This document shows, one piece after another, positions 53,817 to 61,294 of a stretch of 64,000 nucleotides of DNA. This DNA comes from Sphingobium naphthae (GTDB taxonomy: Bacteria > Pseudomonadota > Alphaproteobacteria > Sphingomonadales > Sphingomonadaceae). The notes under the pieces were generated by a model. That model did not search any database, was not told where the DNA came from, and was given only the letters and a program-made list of their open reading frames with translations. The stretch is taken from NCBI RefSeq assembly GCF_020782235.1, contig NZ_JAJGNO010000004.1, positions 62,001 through 126,000 on the forward strand. The letters are read 5' to 3'. Both the position numbers and the translations under genes were made by a program. Every line of letters begins with the position of its first letter. The stretch's first letter is position 1.

Positions 53817-53834
53817 GTGACAGTTTGATGATGG
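53817..53834 (-). promoter_or_regulatory. PHO-box-like site upstream of TonB receptor 3
   Basis: On the minus strand CCATCAT (53834-53828) and CTGTCAC (53823-53817), 11 bases apart, matching CTGTCAT at 5 and 6 of 7. A possible -10 (TACAAG) starts 10 bases after the second unit. Also within reach of the divergent TetR-like gene. Confidence 0.48.
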
Positions 53835-53891
53835 TTTTAATATTCTGGCAGGGATTGGCCTTCCCTCCATCTCTGGTAGATTGGGGACGCC

Positions 53892-55133
53892 ATGACCAAC
53901 GACAAAGACGACATGCCTGCCCCGAAAACCGCCATGGCGGACGGAGAGGACCGGAAAAACAGGCTCATTCAGGCGGTTCTGTCCGGCTGGACACAGAATG
54001 GGACGAGCGAATTGTCGGCCCGGACCATCGGCGCCAGGGCCGGCACCAGCGCCTCGGCCATCTATTATCATTTCGGTGATGCTGAACATTTGTATGACGC
54101 GGCGTCGCGCGCCGCTCTGGCGCAGGCGCGGTCATGGTGCGCCGCACAGGAAGCGCGGATCGCGGCGCTTCCGCTGGATGCCGGGCGCGGGGACGCGGCG
54201 ATCGGGCCGATCATGGCGTCGCTGATCGACGATCTGTGCGGGCCGGACCGGGCGCTGGCGCTCGCCTGGCGCGAAACCCACCTGCTCGCGGCCAGGCGCG
54301 CCGATTTCGCAACGCTCTGGGCCGAGTGGGTCGCGCTATGGCGCGGCTTTTGGCTGCGCCTCTGCCGCCGCCTCGCGATCGAGGCCGCGGCGCCCCTGTG
54401 CCACGCCTTCTTCGATGGCGAGCTGTGCATGCATCTGATGCCGTGGAACCGGCCGGGCGACCGCGCGTGCCTCGATGAAATGACACGCGGCCTGGCCGCC
54501 TGCATCAGCGGCGCGCCGCTGCCCCCCGCCCCCTGGCGCGCCATGCTCAAGCGGCAGGCGATCGAAGCGACCGTGGTGGCGGACCGCAGCGAGGCGCTGA
54601 TCGGGGAGATCGGCCGCGCCGCCGCGGACCTGCTGGCGATGGGCGGCATCGGCGCGATCACCCATCGCGCGGTGGCGGAGCGGGCGGGCCTGACGCTGGG
54701 CACCGTATCCCACCGCTTCAAGCGCGCCGACGATTTGCTGCGCCTGGCCTATAACGAGACTTATCATATCCTGACCGGCCTGTCCCCCAACCCCGCCCAT
54801 CCCGGCACGCCCACCGCCCCGACTGGAAGCGTGCCGGCGCGAAACCGCGTCGTCGCGATCGACGAGCTGATGCTGGCGGTGGCGCGCGGCCGCGCCCAGC
54901 CGGGCCTGGCCCTCGCCCTGCGCTATCTGCGCGGGCGCAGCAGCCAGTTCGCCATCGCCGACGCCACCAGCCTGCGCGGCGACGCGCTCGACCTGGGCGC
55001 GGCGATCTATTCCAGCATGATGATGGGCGCCCTGCACCACAATATCCACAGAAACGAAGCGGACGCCGCAGCCGAAACCCAGGCCGCCCATGACGACATG
55101 CTCGCCCGACTGGCGCGGTGTGGCGGGGGGTGA
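53892..55133 (+). CDS. Tandem double-TetR transcriptional regulator
   Basis: A 413-residue protein that holds two TetR units in one chain. The first helix-turn-helix is at about 22-70 (TSELSARTIGARAGTSASAIYYHFGDAEHLY), followed by a ligand-domain-like helical part; the second is at about 234-285 (GIGAITHRAVAERAGLTLGTVSHRFKRADDLLRLAY) with its own C-terminal helices. TetR proteins are normally about 200 residues and work as dimers, so this chain could form an intramolecular dimer. It is divergent from TonB receptor 3, with 135 bases between the starts, and may control it. Confidence 0.85.
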   Translation: MTNDKDDMPAPKTAMADGEDRKNRLIQAVLSGWTQNGTSELSARTIGARAGTSASAIYYHFGDAEHLYDAASRAALAQARSWCAAQEARIAALPLDAGRGDAAIGPIMASLIDDLCGPDRALALAWRETHLLAARRADFATLWAEWVALWRGFWLRLCRRLAIEAAAPLCHAFFDGELCMHLMPWNRPGDRACLDEMTRGLAACISGAPLPPAPWRAMLKRQAIEATVVADRSEALIGEIGRAAADLLAMGGIGAITHRAVAERAGLTLGTVSHRFKRADDLLRLAYNETYHILTGLSPNPAHPGTPTAPTGSVPARNRVVAIDELMLAVARGRAQPGLALALRYLRGRSSQFAIADATSLRGDALDLGAAIYSSMMMGALHHNIHRNEADAAAETQAAHDDMLARLARCGGG

Positions 55134-55338
55134 GTCCGTTCCGTCAGGCAGCGTGACCGAGATCGACCAGATCCAAGGCGAGCGAACCGACGTCACTTTT
55201 CGGTTTCTCCTCGGGCTCTGCAACCATTTGCGCCGGGCTGCACTGTCCAGACAGGGACGGGCGATGCAAAAGTTCCTCTGACTGGCATTTTCGCTTCGCG
55301 CTGCTTATGGCAGATATGTTTCGATAGGGAGTTGCGTT

Positions 55339-56469
55339 TTGACCAAGTTCGTCGTGCATATCGGTGACGGCAAGTGCGGCAGTTCAGCAATCCAGGCGGC
55401 ATTGTTCGATGCACGCGAGGACTTGGCGAAGATCGGCATCGCCTATGATGCGCACCACCGCACCAGCGGCAACTATAATTTCGGGACGCTGCTGGGCAAG
55501 GCGACGCGGGGCAATGACGAGCATCAGCGCCGTTGGGCGGGGCAAGTGGTCAAGCGGCTCCGGTCGAGCGCCGAGCACGCCGACTATGTGTTCATCTCGT
55601 CCGAGGCGTTCCTCACCATGGAGCCCGCCGAGATCGTGCAGATCCTGGAGATGATCTCGGACGATATCGAAAGCATCGACACGATTGCCTATGTGCGGCA
55701 CCCCCTGTCCATGTATCTTTCCCTGGCGCAGCAATCGGTGAAGGCGAGCTTTCGTTTTCGCCGGCCTGACACCTATCGCCGCCCCCTTCACGAATTCGTG
55801 GGGAAATGGCGCGAAAGCCCGCTCATCGATTCCGTCACCGTGCGCCTGTTCGATCGAACGGCCCTGGTGGGCAATAATGCCGTCGCCGATTTCGAGGCGA
55901 TTGTGAAACAGCTGACGGGCAACGCTGCCATCAAGCTGGATCATATCGATGAAAACACGTCGCTGTCGGCTGAACAGATGGTGGTCATGCAGGATTTCCG
56001 GCGGCGCTTCCACGCCGACCATGACAATCGCTGGACGCCGGACACGTCTCGGCTCATCGATTTCTTCACCACCATGAACGAGGATGGCATGGTCGGCCAC
56101 AGGCCGCAACTGACGCCCGAGGCTGCCGCATGGGTTCTGCACGGCAATCATGACGTGCTGGATTGGCTTGGCACCGAATGCGGCCTCAGCCTGGATCACT
56201 CCGCGCCAACAGAGTTAAAGCAGGATGGCGATTGGTCCAAGCTGCCCAGCATCCTGGCGTCCGTGGATCCCGGCGCCGTTCATCAGTTGAAAATGATGAT
56301 ACCGGCCTTCAACCCCGGCATCCTGTCGGGCGACCTGTCCAAGGCGTCGCAGGCCCTGGACGCAATGGCGACGGCGACGCCCGCCGGCGCCGCAGCGATC
56401 GCGCGCGCCGCTGAAATCTACTGGAATGCCGAGGCGCTGGCCAATTGCACCACCTTGGCGTCCGCATGA
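55339..56469 (+). CDS. Sulfotransferase-fold protein
   Basis: A 376-residue protein with a TTG start (AGGGAG upstream). The N-terminus KFVVHIGDGKCGSSAIQAALF has the P-loop-like 5'-phosphosulfate motif, with GDGKCGSSAIQ in place of the common K-T-G-S/T, and IAYVRHPLSMYLSL is the 3'-phosphate motif. It may transfer sulfate from PAPS to a surface sugar, or be an inactive relative. The stop overlaps the DUF1796-like gene by four bases (ATGA). No polysaccharide cluster is beside it. Confidence 0.72.
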   Translation: MTKFVVHIGDGKCGSSAIQAALFDAREDLAKIGIAYDAHHRTSGNYNFGTLLGKATRGNDEHQRRWAGQVVKRLRSSAEHADYVFISSEAFLTMEPAEIVQILEMISDDIESIDTIAYVRHPLSMYLSLAQQSVKASFRFRRPDTYRRPLHEFVGKWRESPLIDSVTVRLFDRTALVGNNAVADFEAIVKQLTGNAAIKLDHIDENTSLSAEQMVVMQDFRRRFHADHDNRWTPDTSRLIDFFTTMNEDGMVGHRPQLTPEAAAWVLHGNHDVLDWLGTECGLSLDHSAPTELKQDGDWSKLPSILASVDPGAVHQLKMMIPAFNPGILSGDLSKASQALDAMATATPAGAAAIARAAEIYWNAEALANCTTLASA

Positions 56470-57194
56470 CCATCGCAGACACCGATACCCTGGCTCAAAC
56501 GGAGCTGCGCGATATGGTCGCGAGCGGCGAACTGGCGATCGTCTCTGCGGGCTTTCGCTGCTTCACCAAGACCGAATTGATCAGGCAACTGGGGATCCAG
56601 CAGGAGTCGCTGGCGTTCGACAGCGGCTTTTTCCCGCCCCAGGCTGTGGCGCGCATGCTGGAAAGCGACACCATCGATCTTACGCCAGGCCATACCGCCT
56701 GCATCAAGACCGAAAATTACCAGGACGCGCAGCTGGGCAAAGGCATTCGGTTCGAACGGTCGACCTACGCCAAGGTGGATCAGCTGGCGACCGACCCGGC
56801 CATGCGGGGCCTCAACCACTATCTCGACACCACCTTCGGCTATTACACGGTCGACGAGGCGAACGGCTATATTCTCGCCCATTATAACTGGCATCGCTTC
56901 GGCGCCGGCAAGGGTGGGCGCGTGCATGACGTGCCGGGCAACATCGTCAAGATCGGCGCGATGCTGACGAAGCGGCTGGATCGCATCAAGCAGAAATGCC
57001 GCGATGCCAGGGCCGTGCTGATGGTCGTGGGCGAAACCCAGGGCTACGACTATATGATGATCGACGATGCGGTGTTCCCCCTGGGCGAAACGGGGCCCGT
57101 CGATGACGCCTGCAAGAAGCTGTTCGGAGCGAAATGCCAGATGGTGACGCTGGCCGACGTCGCGACGCCTCAGGCCGCCCTCGACCTTCTGTAA
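56466..57194 (+). CDS. DUF1796-like putative papain-like cysteine peptidase
   Basis: A 242-residue protein from the ATG at 56466 (overlaps the previous stop). The start of the domain (IVSAGFRCFTKTELIRQLGIQQESLAFDSGFFPPQAVARML) matches the DUF1796 pattern S-x-G-x-x-C, with FD after about 22 residues; a later HYNWHRF histidine would complete a Cys-His pair. Members often sit in glycan or sulfotransferase neighbourhoods, as here. The biochemical role of the family is not proven. Translational coupling with the sulfotransferase-like protein suggests a common pathway. Confidence 0.68.
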   Translation: MTIADTDTLAQTELRDMVASGELAIVSAGFRCFTKTELIRQLGIQQESLAFDSGFFPPQAVARMLESDTIDLTPGHTACIKTENYQDAQLGKGIRFERSTYAKVDQLATDPAMRGLNHYLDTTFGYYTVDEANGYILAHYNWHRFGAGKGGRVHDVPGNIVKIGAMLTKRLDRIKQKCRDARAVLMVVGETQGYDYMMIDDAVFPLGETGPVDDACKKLFGAKCQMVTLADVATPQAALDLL

Positions 57195-57243
57195 GCGGCG
57201 CAACTTCGCCTGAGGACCGTGGCGCCCTGCGCACAGGAGAGAG

Positions 57244-57262
57244 GCTGGAGCGGGTAGCGGGG
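57244..57262 (+). repeat. Left direct repeat of the tRNA-Gly 3' end (att-like site)
   Basis: The 19 bases gctggagcgggtagcgggg are identical to 60075-60093, where they form the 3' end of the tRNA-Gly gene. Only the tail of the tRNA is present here. This is the expected left boundary of an element inserted in the tRNA 3' end. Confidence 0.8.
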
Positions 57263-57443
57263 GTCTGTCGATAACATACATGTTGGCGAAGTGTCGCCGA
57301 TAGCCCCCTGCCCTGCCTTACTGAATGGCTCTGCCGCACTATACCGCAATCAAGAACAGCTGTAGGCTTTGCCTTCTTGATTTTGCGAGCACCCAACGAC
57401 ACGTAGGTTCGATATATGTCTTAACCGGTGCAGGGTTTTGTAA

Positions 57444-57923
57444 ATGGAACGATGGATATGCCCGTTCTGCAGTTTCTCCTAAGTGATCACGGAGGGAAGC
57501 AAGCAGTCTGATCACACCGACATCGAATTGGACGGTAAGCCCCTGCAGACCGCTTACTCGACGACTGCATATGCCTGCACTATCAAGGCACTGAACGCTC
57601 TTGTAAATGATGGAAAAGCGCCCAGCGGAGTCACCGAAGAAAGTGTTGAGGCCATCGACCGTGTACGTAGCATTGGCAATATAGGAGCCCACATGGAAAA
57701 AGACATCGACCTCATTGTCGATGTCGATCCAGATGATGCGCAAGTGTTGATCGACCTCGTCGAGATGCTTTTCGAGGAATGGTATATCGCTCGGCACAAA
57801 CGCCAGCAGCGGCTCGATCGGATCAGAGAAATAGCTGAGACGAAACAGGAAGAAAGGAAAGGTCTCCCGCCTGCGCAACCCCTGCAAGATGGCGACGACG
57901 GCGTCGGCGGGTCGGATAAATAA
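57444..57923 (+). pseudogene. Broken DUF4145 gene
   Basis: An ATG at 57444 opens MERWICPFCSFS, the zinc-ribbon start expected of DUF4145 proteins, but TAA at 57480-57482 stops it. The same frame resumes (TEGSKQSDHTDIELDG) and then jumps to the C-terminal part, VRSIGNIGAHMEKDIDLIVDVDPDDA, ending with the helix EEWYIARHKRQQRLDRI. About 100 residues of the middle are missing. DUF4145 proteins are often encoded on mobile elements and near restriction or defence genes. The open stretch 57483-57923 may still be translated, but the full protein is lost. Confidence 0.75.
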
Positions 57924-58264
57924 TTGAAGGTTGACCTCACTAGCCTTCCAAGCTCTGCAGAAGCCAGCTTTTCCGCCACATCTTCTGTAAAACGGCACAC
58001 AAACGGGCCGAACTATTCCAATAGCTTAGATGTCTCGCGTAAACCGAAGCCGCTTGACCGACTCATGAACGTTGCGCGAACAAAGCGCATGACCGATGAT
58101 CGACATGGAGCGGAGCAGGCAGTCGCCGCTGCATAAAAAATAGCTCAGTTGCGATTTTCTCTTCCCGAAGCGCCGTGACTAAATTTTTGATGATGTGTCG
58201 GCAGGAATTGAGAACCGCCATGAGACGCGGGACGGGGGGCCGGGGCTTATCATAGGGCGAGGCG
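57924..58264. other. Stretch inside the element without a supported gene
   Basis: Short open frames on both strands have no recognised homology, good ribosome-binding site or coding bias. Contains a short A-run near 58135. Confidence 0.45.
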
Positions 58265-58462
58265 ATGACGATGCAAGGCAGTGAGTTCAGGGCGGCGCGC
58301 AAGCGCCTGGGCTGGACACAGGCGCGCATGGCGGCGGAGCTCGACATGTCGCCCACTTTCATCGGCCTCATGGAGCGCGGCGAACGACCGATCGAGCGGC
58401 GGACGGCGCTCGCAGTAAGAGCGCTTGAGATCGATCCGGGCAGCCATCTAGGCGAGCCGTAG
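58265..58462 (+). CDS. Small XRE-type helix-turn-helix regulator
   Basis: A 65-residue protein that is almost entirely one HTH_3 domain: FRAARKRLGWTQARMAAELDMSPTFIGLMERGERPIERRTALAVRAL. It is like Cro/C.-protein regulators of mobile elements. It could regulate the neighbouring secreted-protein gene or a lost integrase. ATG at 58265 has AGGGCGAGG upstream; a second ATG two codons later is possible. Confidence 0.82.
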   Translation: MTMQGSEFRAARKRLGWTQARMAAELDMSPTFIGLMERGERPIERRTALAVRALEIDPGSHLGEP

Positions 58463-58510
58463 TTATAAGGTGGCGCCCTGAGAAACGCGCGACTGCGCGG
58501 TATTCGGAAT

Positions 58511-58545
58511 AGAAAAGGCAGCGCCAACACTGCTGCGGCGCTGCC
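58511..58545 (-). terminator. Intrinsic terminator of the secreted peptide gene
   Basis: GGCAGCGCC (58517-58525) and GGCGCTGCC (58537-58545) form a perfect 9-bp stem with an 11-base loop; on the minus strand TTTTCT follows. It is 18 bases after the stop at 58564. Confidence 0.82.
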
Positions 58546-58563
58546 ATGTTGAAATTTGGCCGA

Positions 58564-58845
58564 TCAGTTGAAGGCGCAGTTGCCGTAGCATGAGTTTCCG
58601 GGAACGGGCGGCAGATCAACTTCATTCGGATCGCCGTCGCCAGAAACCTCACTGCCATAATAAAGAGCGTAGCAATGTTGCTCGGCCTGGCTCTGAGTGC
58701 CCATGCCATATTCTACATATTTCGCCACACAGGACAGGTACAGAGCTTCCGTTTCTTCGTCCCACTCTGCTGCCGAGACGGTTGTCGCGGCCAAACAGGG
58801 AGCAGCCAACAGAGCTGCGATAGTCAAGAATTTCTTCAACTTCAT
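58564..58845 (-). CDS. Small secreted four-cysteine protein
   Basis: A 93-residue protein with a textbook signal peptide (MKLKKFLTIAALLAAPCLAATTVSAA) and an acidic mature part of about 67 residues with four cysteines (in YLSC, QHC, NSC and GNC), enough for two disulfides. AGGAG lies 6 bases before the ATG and an intrinsic terminator follows, so it is a complete, independent gene inside a decayed element. No family recognised. Function unknown; toxin, inhibitor or adhesin-like peptide are open options. Confidence 0.8.
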   Translation of the reverse strand: MKLKKFLTIAALLAAPCLAATTVSAAEWDEETEALYLSCVAKYVEYGMGTQSQAEQHCYALYYGSEVSGDGDPNEVDLPPVPGNSCYGNCAFN

Positions 58846-59118
58846 GATTTGCTCCTGATTCTCTCGGCGAGAATCAACGTATCAAAATGAAATCTACCAG
58901 CAACATTCTTTTAAGTTGAAGATGTTGTTAATGATCGCTGATCGGTTCCACGGTCCATTACCGGGGAGCGATGACTTGGTGCGAGATGGAACGCCGGCAG
59001 ATCGACTTCTAGAGGAGCCGCGGCCCGTCGGCCTTTCGACACCAGGGCCGATCCGTGCGCTCGATCGGCAGCATAGGGCCGGTCGACCTGGTATAGCTCC
59101 GCCAGTGACGCATGCAGC

Positions 59119-60125
59119 CATGTCTCCCAATCCTTGGGATCGAGGATCACCGGCGACCGCAAGCGCAAGAACGGCATCCTTCAGAACCGGATCTACATCG
59201 GCAAGATCGTCCACGAACGAACCAGCAAGGTCGCCGAACCCACGAACCCGAAAGGAAAGGATCAGACCCAATGCGGAAGAGGAACGGATTGATGCCGACG
59301 CACCAGCCCTTCGCATCATCGATGATGCGACATGGGATTGCGTGCAGCATCTGCGCAACGCCTACAGCACGGATCGCCCCGAAACAGCCCGCCGCCCCAA
59401 AAGGCTGCTGTCAGGAATCGGGCGCTGCGGCATCTGCGGCGGTAGCTGGATCGTCATCGGCCGCGGCCAGTGGGCCTGCGGCAAGCATCGAGATGGCGGC
59501 GGCTGCACGAACAATCGGAGGGTCAAGACGCATGTCTATAATACGAAAGGTTCTAGACGCGCTGCGCGACGACATGCTGCACCCGAACGTTGTCTCGGCC
59601 GATGTCAGGGAATTTCACGAAAGCCGCCGTCGCCGGTCGCAACAGGTCAGCCAGCAACGCACCAAGCTGGAACGCCGGCACCGCGACGCGGCCGCGAAGG
59701 TAGAGCGCTTGGTCAACGCGATCGCCGACGGCGGCGACGAATTCGTCGAGATCCGCGCCATCCGCTCGAAAGCTCGAAACGACCGCGACGTCATCGCCCA
59801 GGAACTGAACGACCTGGAAGCCTTCCCGGTCATCACGCTACATCCAGGCATAGCCGACGAATACCGCGCCCAGATTGCGGAGCTGACGAAGGCGCTCGAC
59901 AACGACGGCCATGCCCAACTGGAGGCCATTCCAAAGCTGCGCGCCTTGATCGGCAGCGTCACGATCTATCCGGCCGAAGAACGCCGCGGCGTGGAGGTAG
60001 AATGCACCGGCCGCGTAGCGAATATGCTCGCACTGGCCACCGGCCAGAATCTGCACGCGTCGATGTATGTTAACGCTGGAGCGGGTAGCGGGGATCGAAC
60101 CCGCATCACAAGCTTGGAAGGCTAG
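59119..60125 (+). pseudogene. Serine recombinase remnant, N-terminally truncated and frameshifted twice
   Basis: Three frames together give the C-terminal half of a large serine recombinase. Frame a: GDRKRKNGILQNRIYIGKIVHERTSK (from about 59146). Frame b: ALRIIDDATWDCV, RRPKRLLSGIGRCGICGGSW and WACGKHRDGGGCTNNR, the zinc-ribbon recombinase domain, about 59256-59540. Frame c: RKVLDALRDDMLHPN onward with the coiled coil to 60125. Shifts lie near 59250 and 59542. The N-terminal catalytic domain with the nucleophilic serine is absent. The last frame runs into the tRNA-Gly gene. The protein cannot be active. Confidence 0.82.
60075..60093 (+). repeat. Right direct repeat, within the 3' end of tRNA-Gly
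   Basis: Identical 19 bases to 57244-57262. Covers the CCA end, acceptor strand and part of the T-arm of the tRNA-Gly gene (minus strand). Confidence 0.8.
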
Positions 60126-60150
60126 TGCTCTACCATTGAGCTATACCCGC
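60077..60150 (-). tRNA. tRNA-Gly (anticodon TCC)
   Basis: The minus strand folds as a full cloverleaf: acceptor GCGGGTA / TACCCGC, D-arm AGCTCAATGGTAGAGC, anticodon loop CTTCCAA (anticodon TCC), T-arm GCGGG-TTCGATC-CCCGC, with encoded CCA. 74 bases. It is the integration site of the element on its 3' side. Confidence 0.96.
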
Positions 60151-60260
60151 CCGGCAGAGGAGCGCCCTGCCATCATCGCGGGGGATTCGTCAACCAGGAT
60201 TGCATCGGGCGGCTGAAGATCGCCCTTACCCCCGGTCGCCATTTCCTCTATCACCGCGCC

Positions 60261-61181
60261 ATGAGCAGCCCATCCCTGCGCCAGTTGGACATATTCGCGC
60301 AGATGGTGGCGGCCGGCAGCGCGGCGCGGTGCGCGCAGGATCTGGGGCTGGACCTGGGCGAGGTGCTGGACGGGATCGCGGCGCTGGAAATGCGGCTGGG
60401 CTATCGGCTGTTCGACGATCCGGCCGGGGCGGCGCGGCTGACGCCGGCGGGTCGCAAGACCGCGCAGGCGATGATGCAGTTGGGCAGCGACACGCCCTCC
60501 CCGGCCGGCGCGGTGGCCGCCGAAGCGCCCGACGCGCCTGCGCCGCCTCCGCCCGCCGAACCGCCGCGCGAGGGGATCATCCTGGCCGCGCCTGCGCCGA
60601 TCTTCGGCCATTTCCAGGATGCGCTCGCCGCGTTCGAGGCGGCCAATGACGATATCGCCATCAGCATCGACCTGCATGTCCACAGCGCCCGCGATGCGGC
60701 GACGGCGCTGGCGCGCGGACGGGCGGACATCGCCTATTTCTACGCGCTGGAGGAGCCCGCCGAGCCGCCGTCCCGCTATGGCTGGTCGGAGCCGCTCAAC
60801 CTTTACGCCGGCAGCGGCCATCGCCTGGCGCGGGCGGCGATGGTCGGGCGCGATGACATCGCGGCGACGCCGCTGCTGGCGATGGAGCCGCATAACGGCA
60901 TGCGCCAGATCGTCGACGCCGCGCTGGCCCGCGCGCGCCTGCCCTTCGACGCGCCGGCGCTGGAAAGCGACAATATGTTCGAGATCATGGCCGCGCTGCG
61001 CGACGGCGCGGGGTGCTTCGCCGCCTTCGGCCCGCTGGCGCGCGATCTGGGCCGGATGAGCGGCATTCGCCGGCTGGCGCTGGACATGCCGCTGCCCGCG
61101 ATCGAGATTCGCCAGGCGGTCGGGGCCGACGCCGCGCGCAAGCCGGCGGTCGACGCATTGGCGGAATTTCTGTTTCTGTAA
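60261..61181 (+). CDS. LysR-family transcriptional regulator
   Basis: A 306-residue regulator. N-terminal helix-turn-helix (LRQLDIFAQMVAAGSAARCAQDLGLDLGEVLDGIAALEMRLGYRLFDD) and an effector domain (GIILAAPAPIFGHFQDALAAFEAANDDI, DIAYFYALEEP, PLLAMEPHNGMRQIVDAAL, EIMAALRDGAGCFAAFGPLARDL). The linker is long and Pro/Ala-rich (about 75-100). The recognition helix is unusual for LysR, since A-G-S-A-A-R-C replaces the common S-x-x-A-A. A ZnuD-like receptor gene follows in the same direction after 113 bases. Confidence 0.87.
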   Translation: MSSPSLRQLDIFAQMVAAGSAARCAQDLGLDLGEVLDGIAALEMRLGYRLFDDPAGAARLTPAGRKTAQAMMQLGSDTPSPAGAVAAEAPDAPAPPPPAEPPREGIILAAPAPIFGHFQDALAAFEAANDDIAISIDLHVHSARDAATALARGRADIAYFYALEEPAEPPSRYGWSEPLNLYAGSGHRLARAAMVGRDDIAATPLLAMEPHNGMRQIVDAALARARLPFDAPALESDNMFEIMAALRDGAGCFAAFGPLARDLGRMSGIRRLALDMPLPAIEIRQAVGADAARKPAVDALAEFLFL

Positions 61182-61193
61182 CGGCGGGCCGCT

Positions 61194-61213
61194 TTTGTTG
61201 CACCAGCAACAAA
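61194..61213 (+). terminator. Hairpin after the LysR gene
   Basis: TTTGTTGC (61194-61201) and GCAACAAA (61206-61213), loop ACCA: an 8-bp perfect stem 12 bases after the LysR stop. Could be a terminator or an operator. Confidence 0.5.
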
Positions 61214-61229
61214 TTTGCGACGAATGCAC

Positions 61230-61258
61230 TTGATACGATGTAACATCGCGGATACAGG
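61230..61258 (+). promoter_or_regulatory. Promoter with palindromic operator before the ZnuD-like receptor
   Basis: A -35-like TTGATA (61230) and a weak TACAGG (61253) are 17 bases apart. The spacer contains the near-palindrome cgatg-taa-catcg (61236-61248), a place where a repressor such as Zur would block transcription. The site and its regulator are unproven. Confidence 0.45.
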
Positions 61259-61294
61259 GGCGGCTTCAGACCATAATCAAGGGGTTGATCCTTC

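Larger units (their letters stand above)
57244..60093. mobile_element. Decayed integrative element at tRNA-Gly
   Basis: A 2.85-kb segment bounded by 19-bp direct repeats, the right one inside an intact tRNA-Gly. It contains a frameshifted serine-recombinase remnant whose 3' end abuts the tRNA, a broken DUF4145 gene, a small XRE-type regulator and a small secreted protein. Base composition is less G+C-rich in parts than in the flanks. The structure fits an integrated element that lost most of its genes and its recombinase. Confidence 0.78.

Noticed and set aside
57339..57998. A 219-codon minus-strand frame opposite the DUF4145 remnant
   Set aside because: The plus strand carries recognisable DUF4145 sequence, so the minus frame is a shadow.
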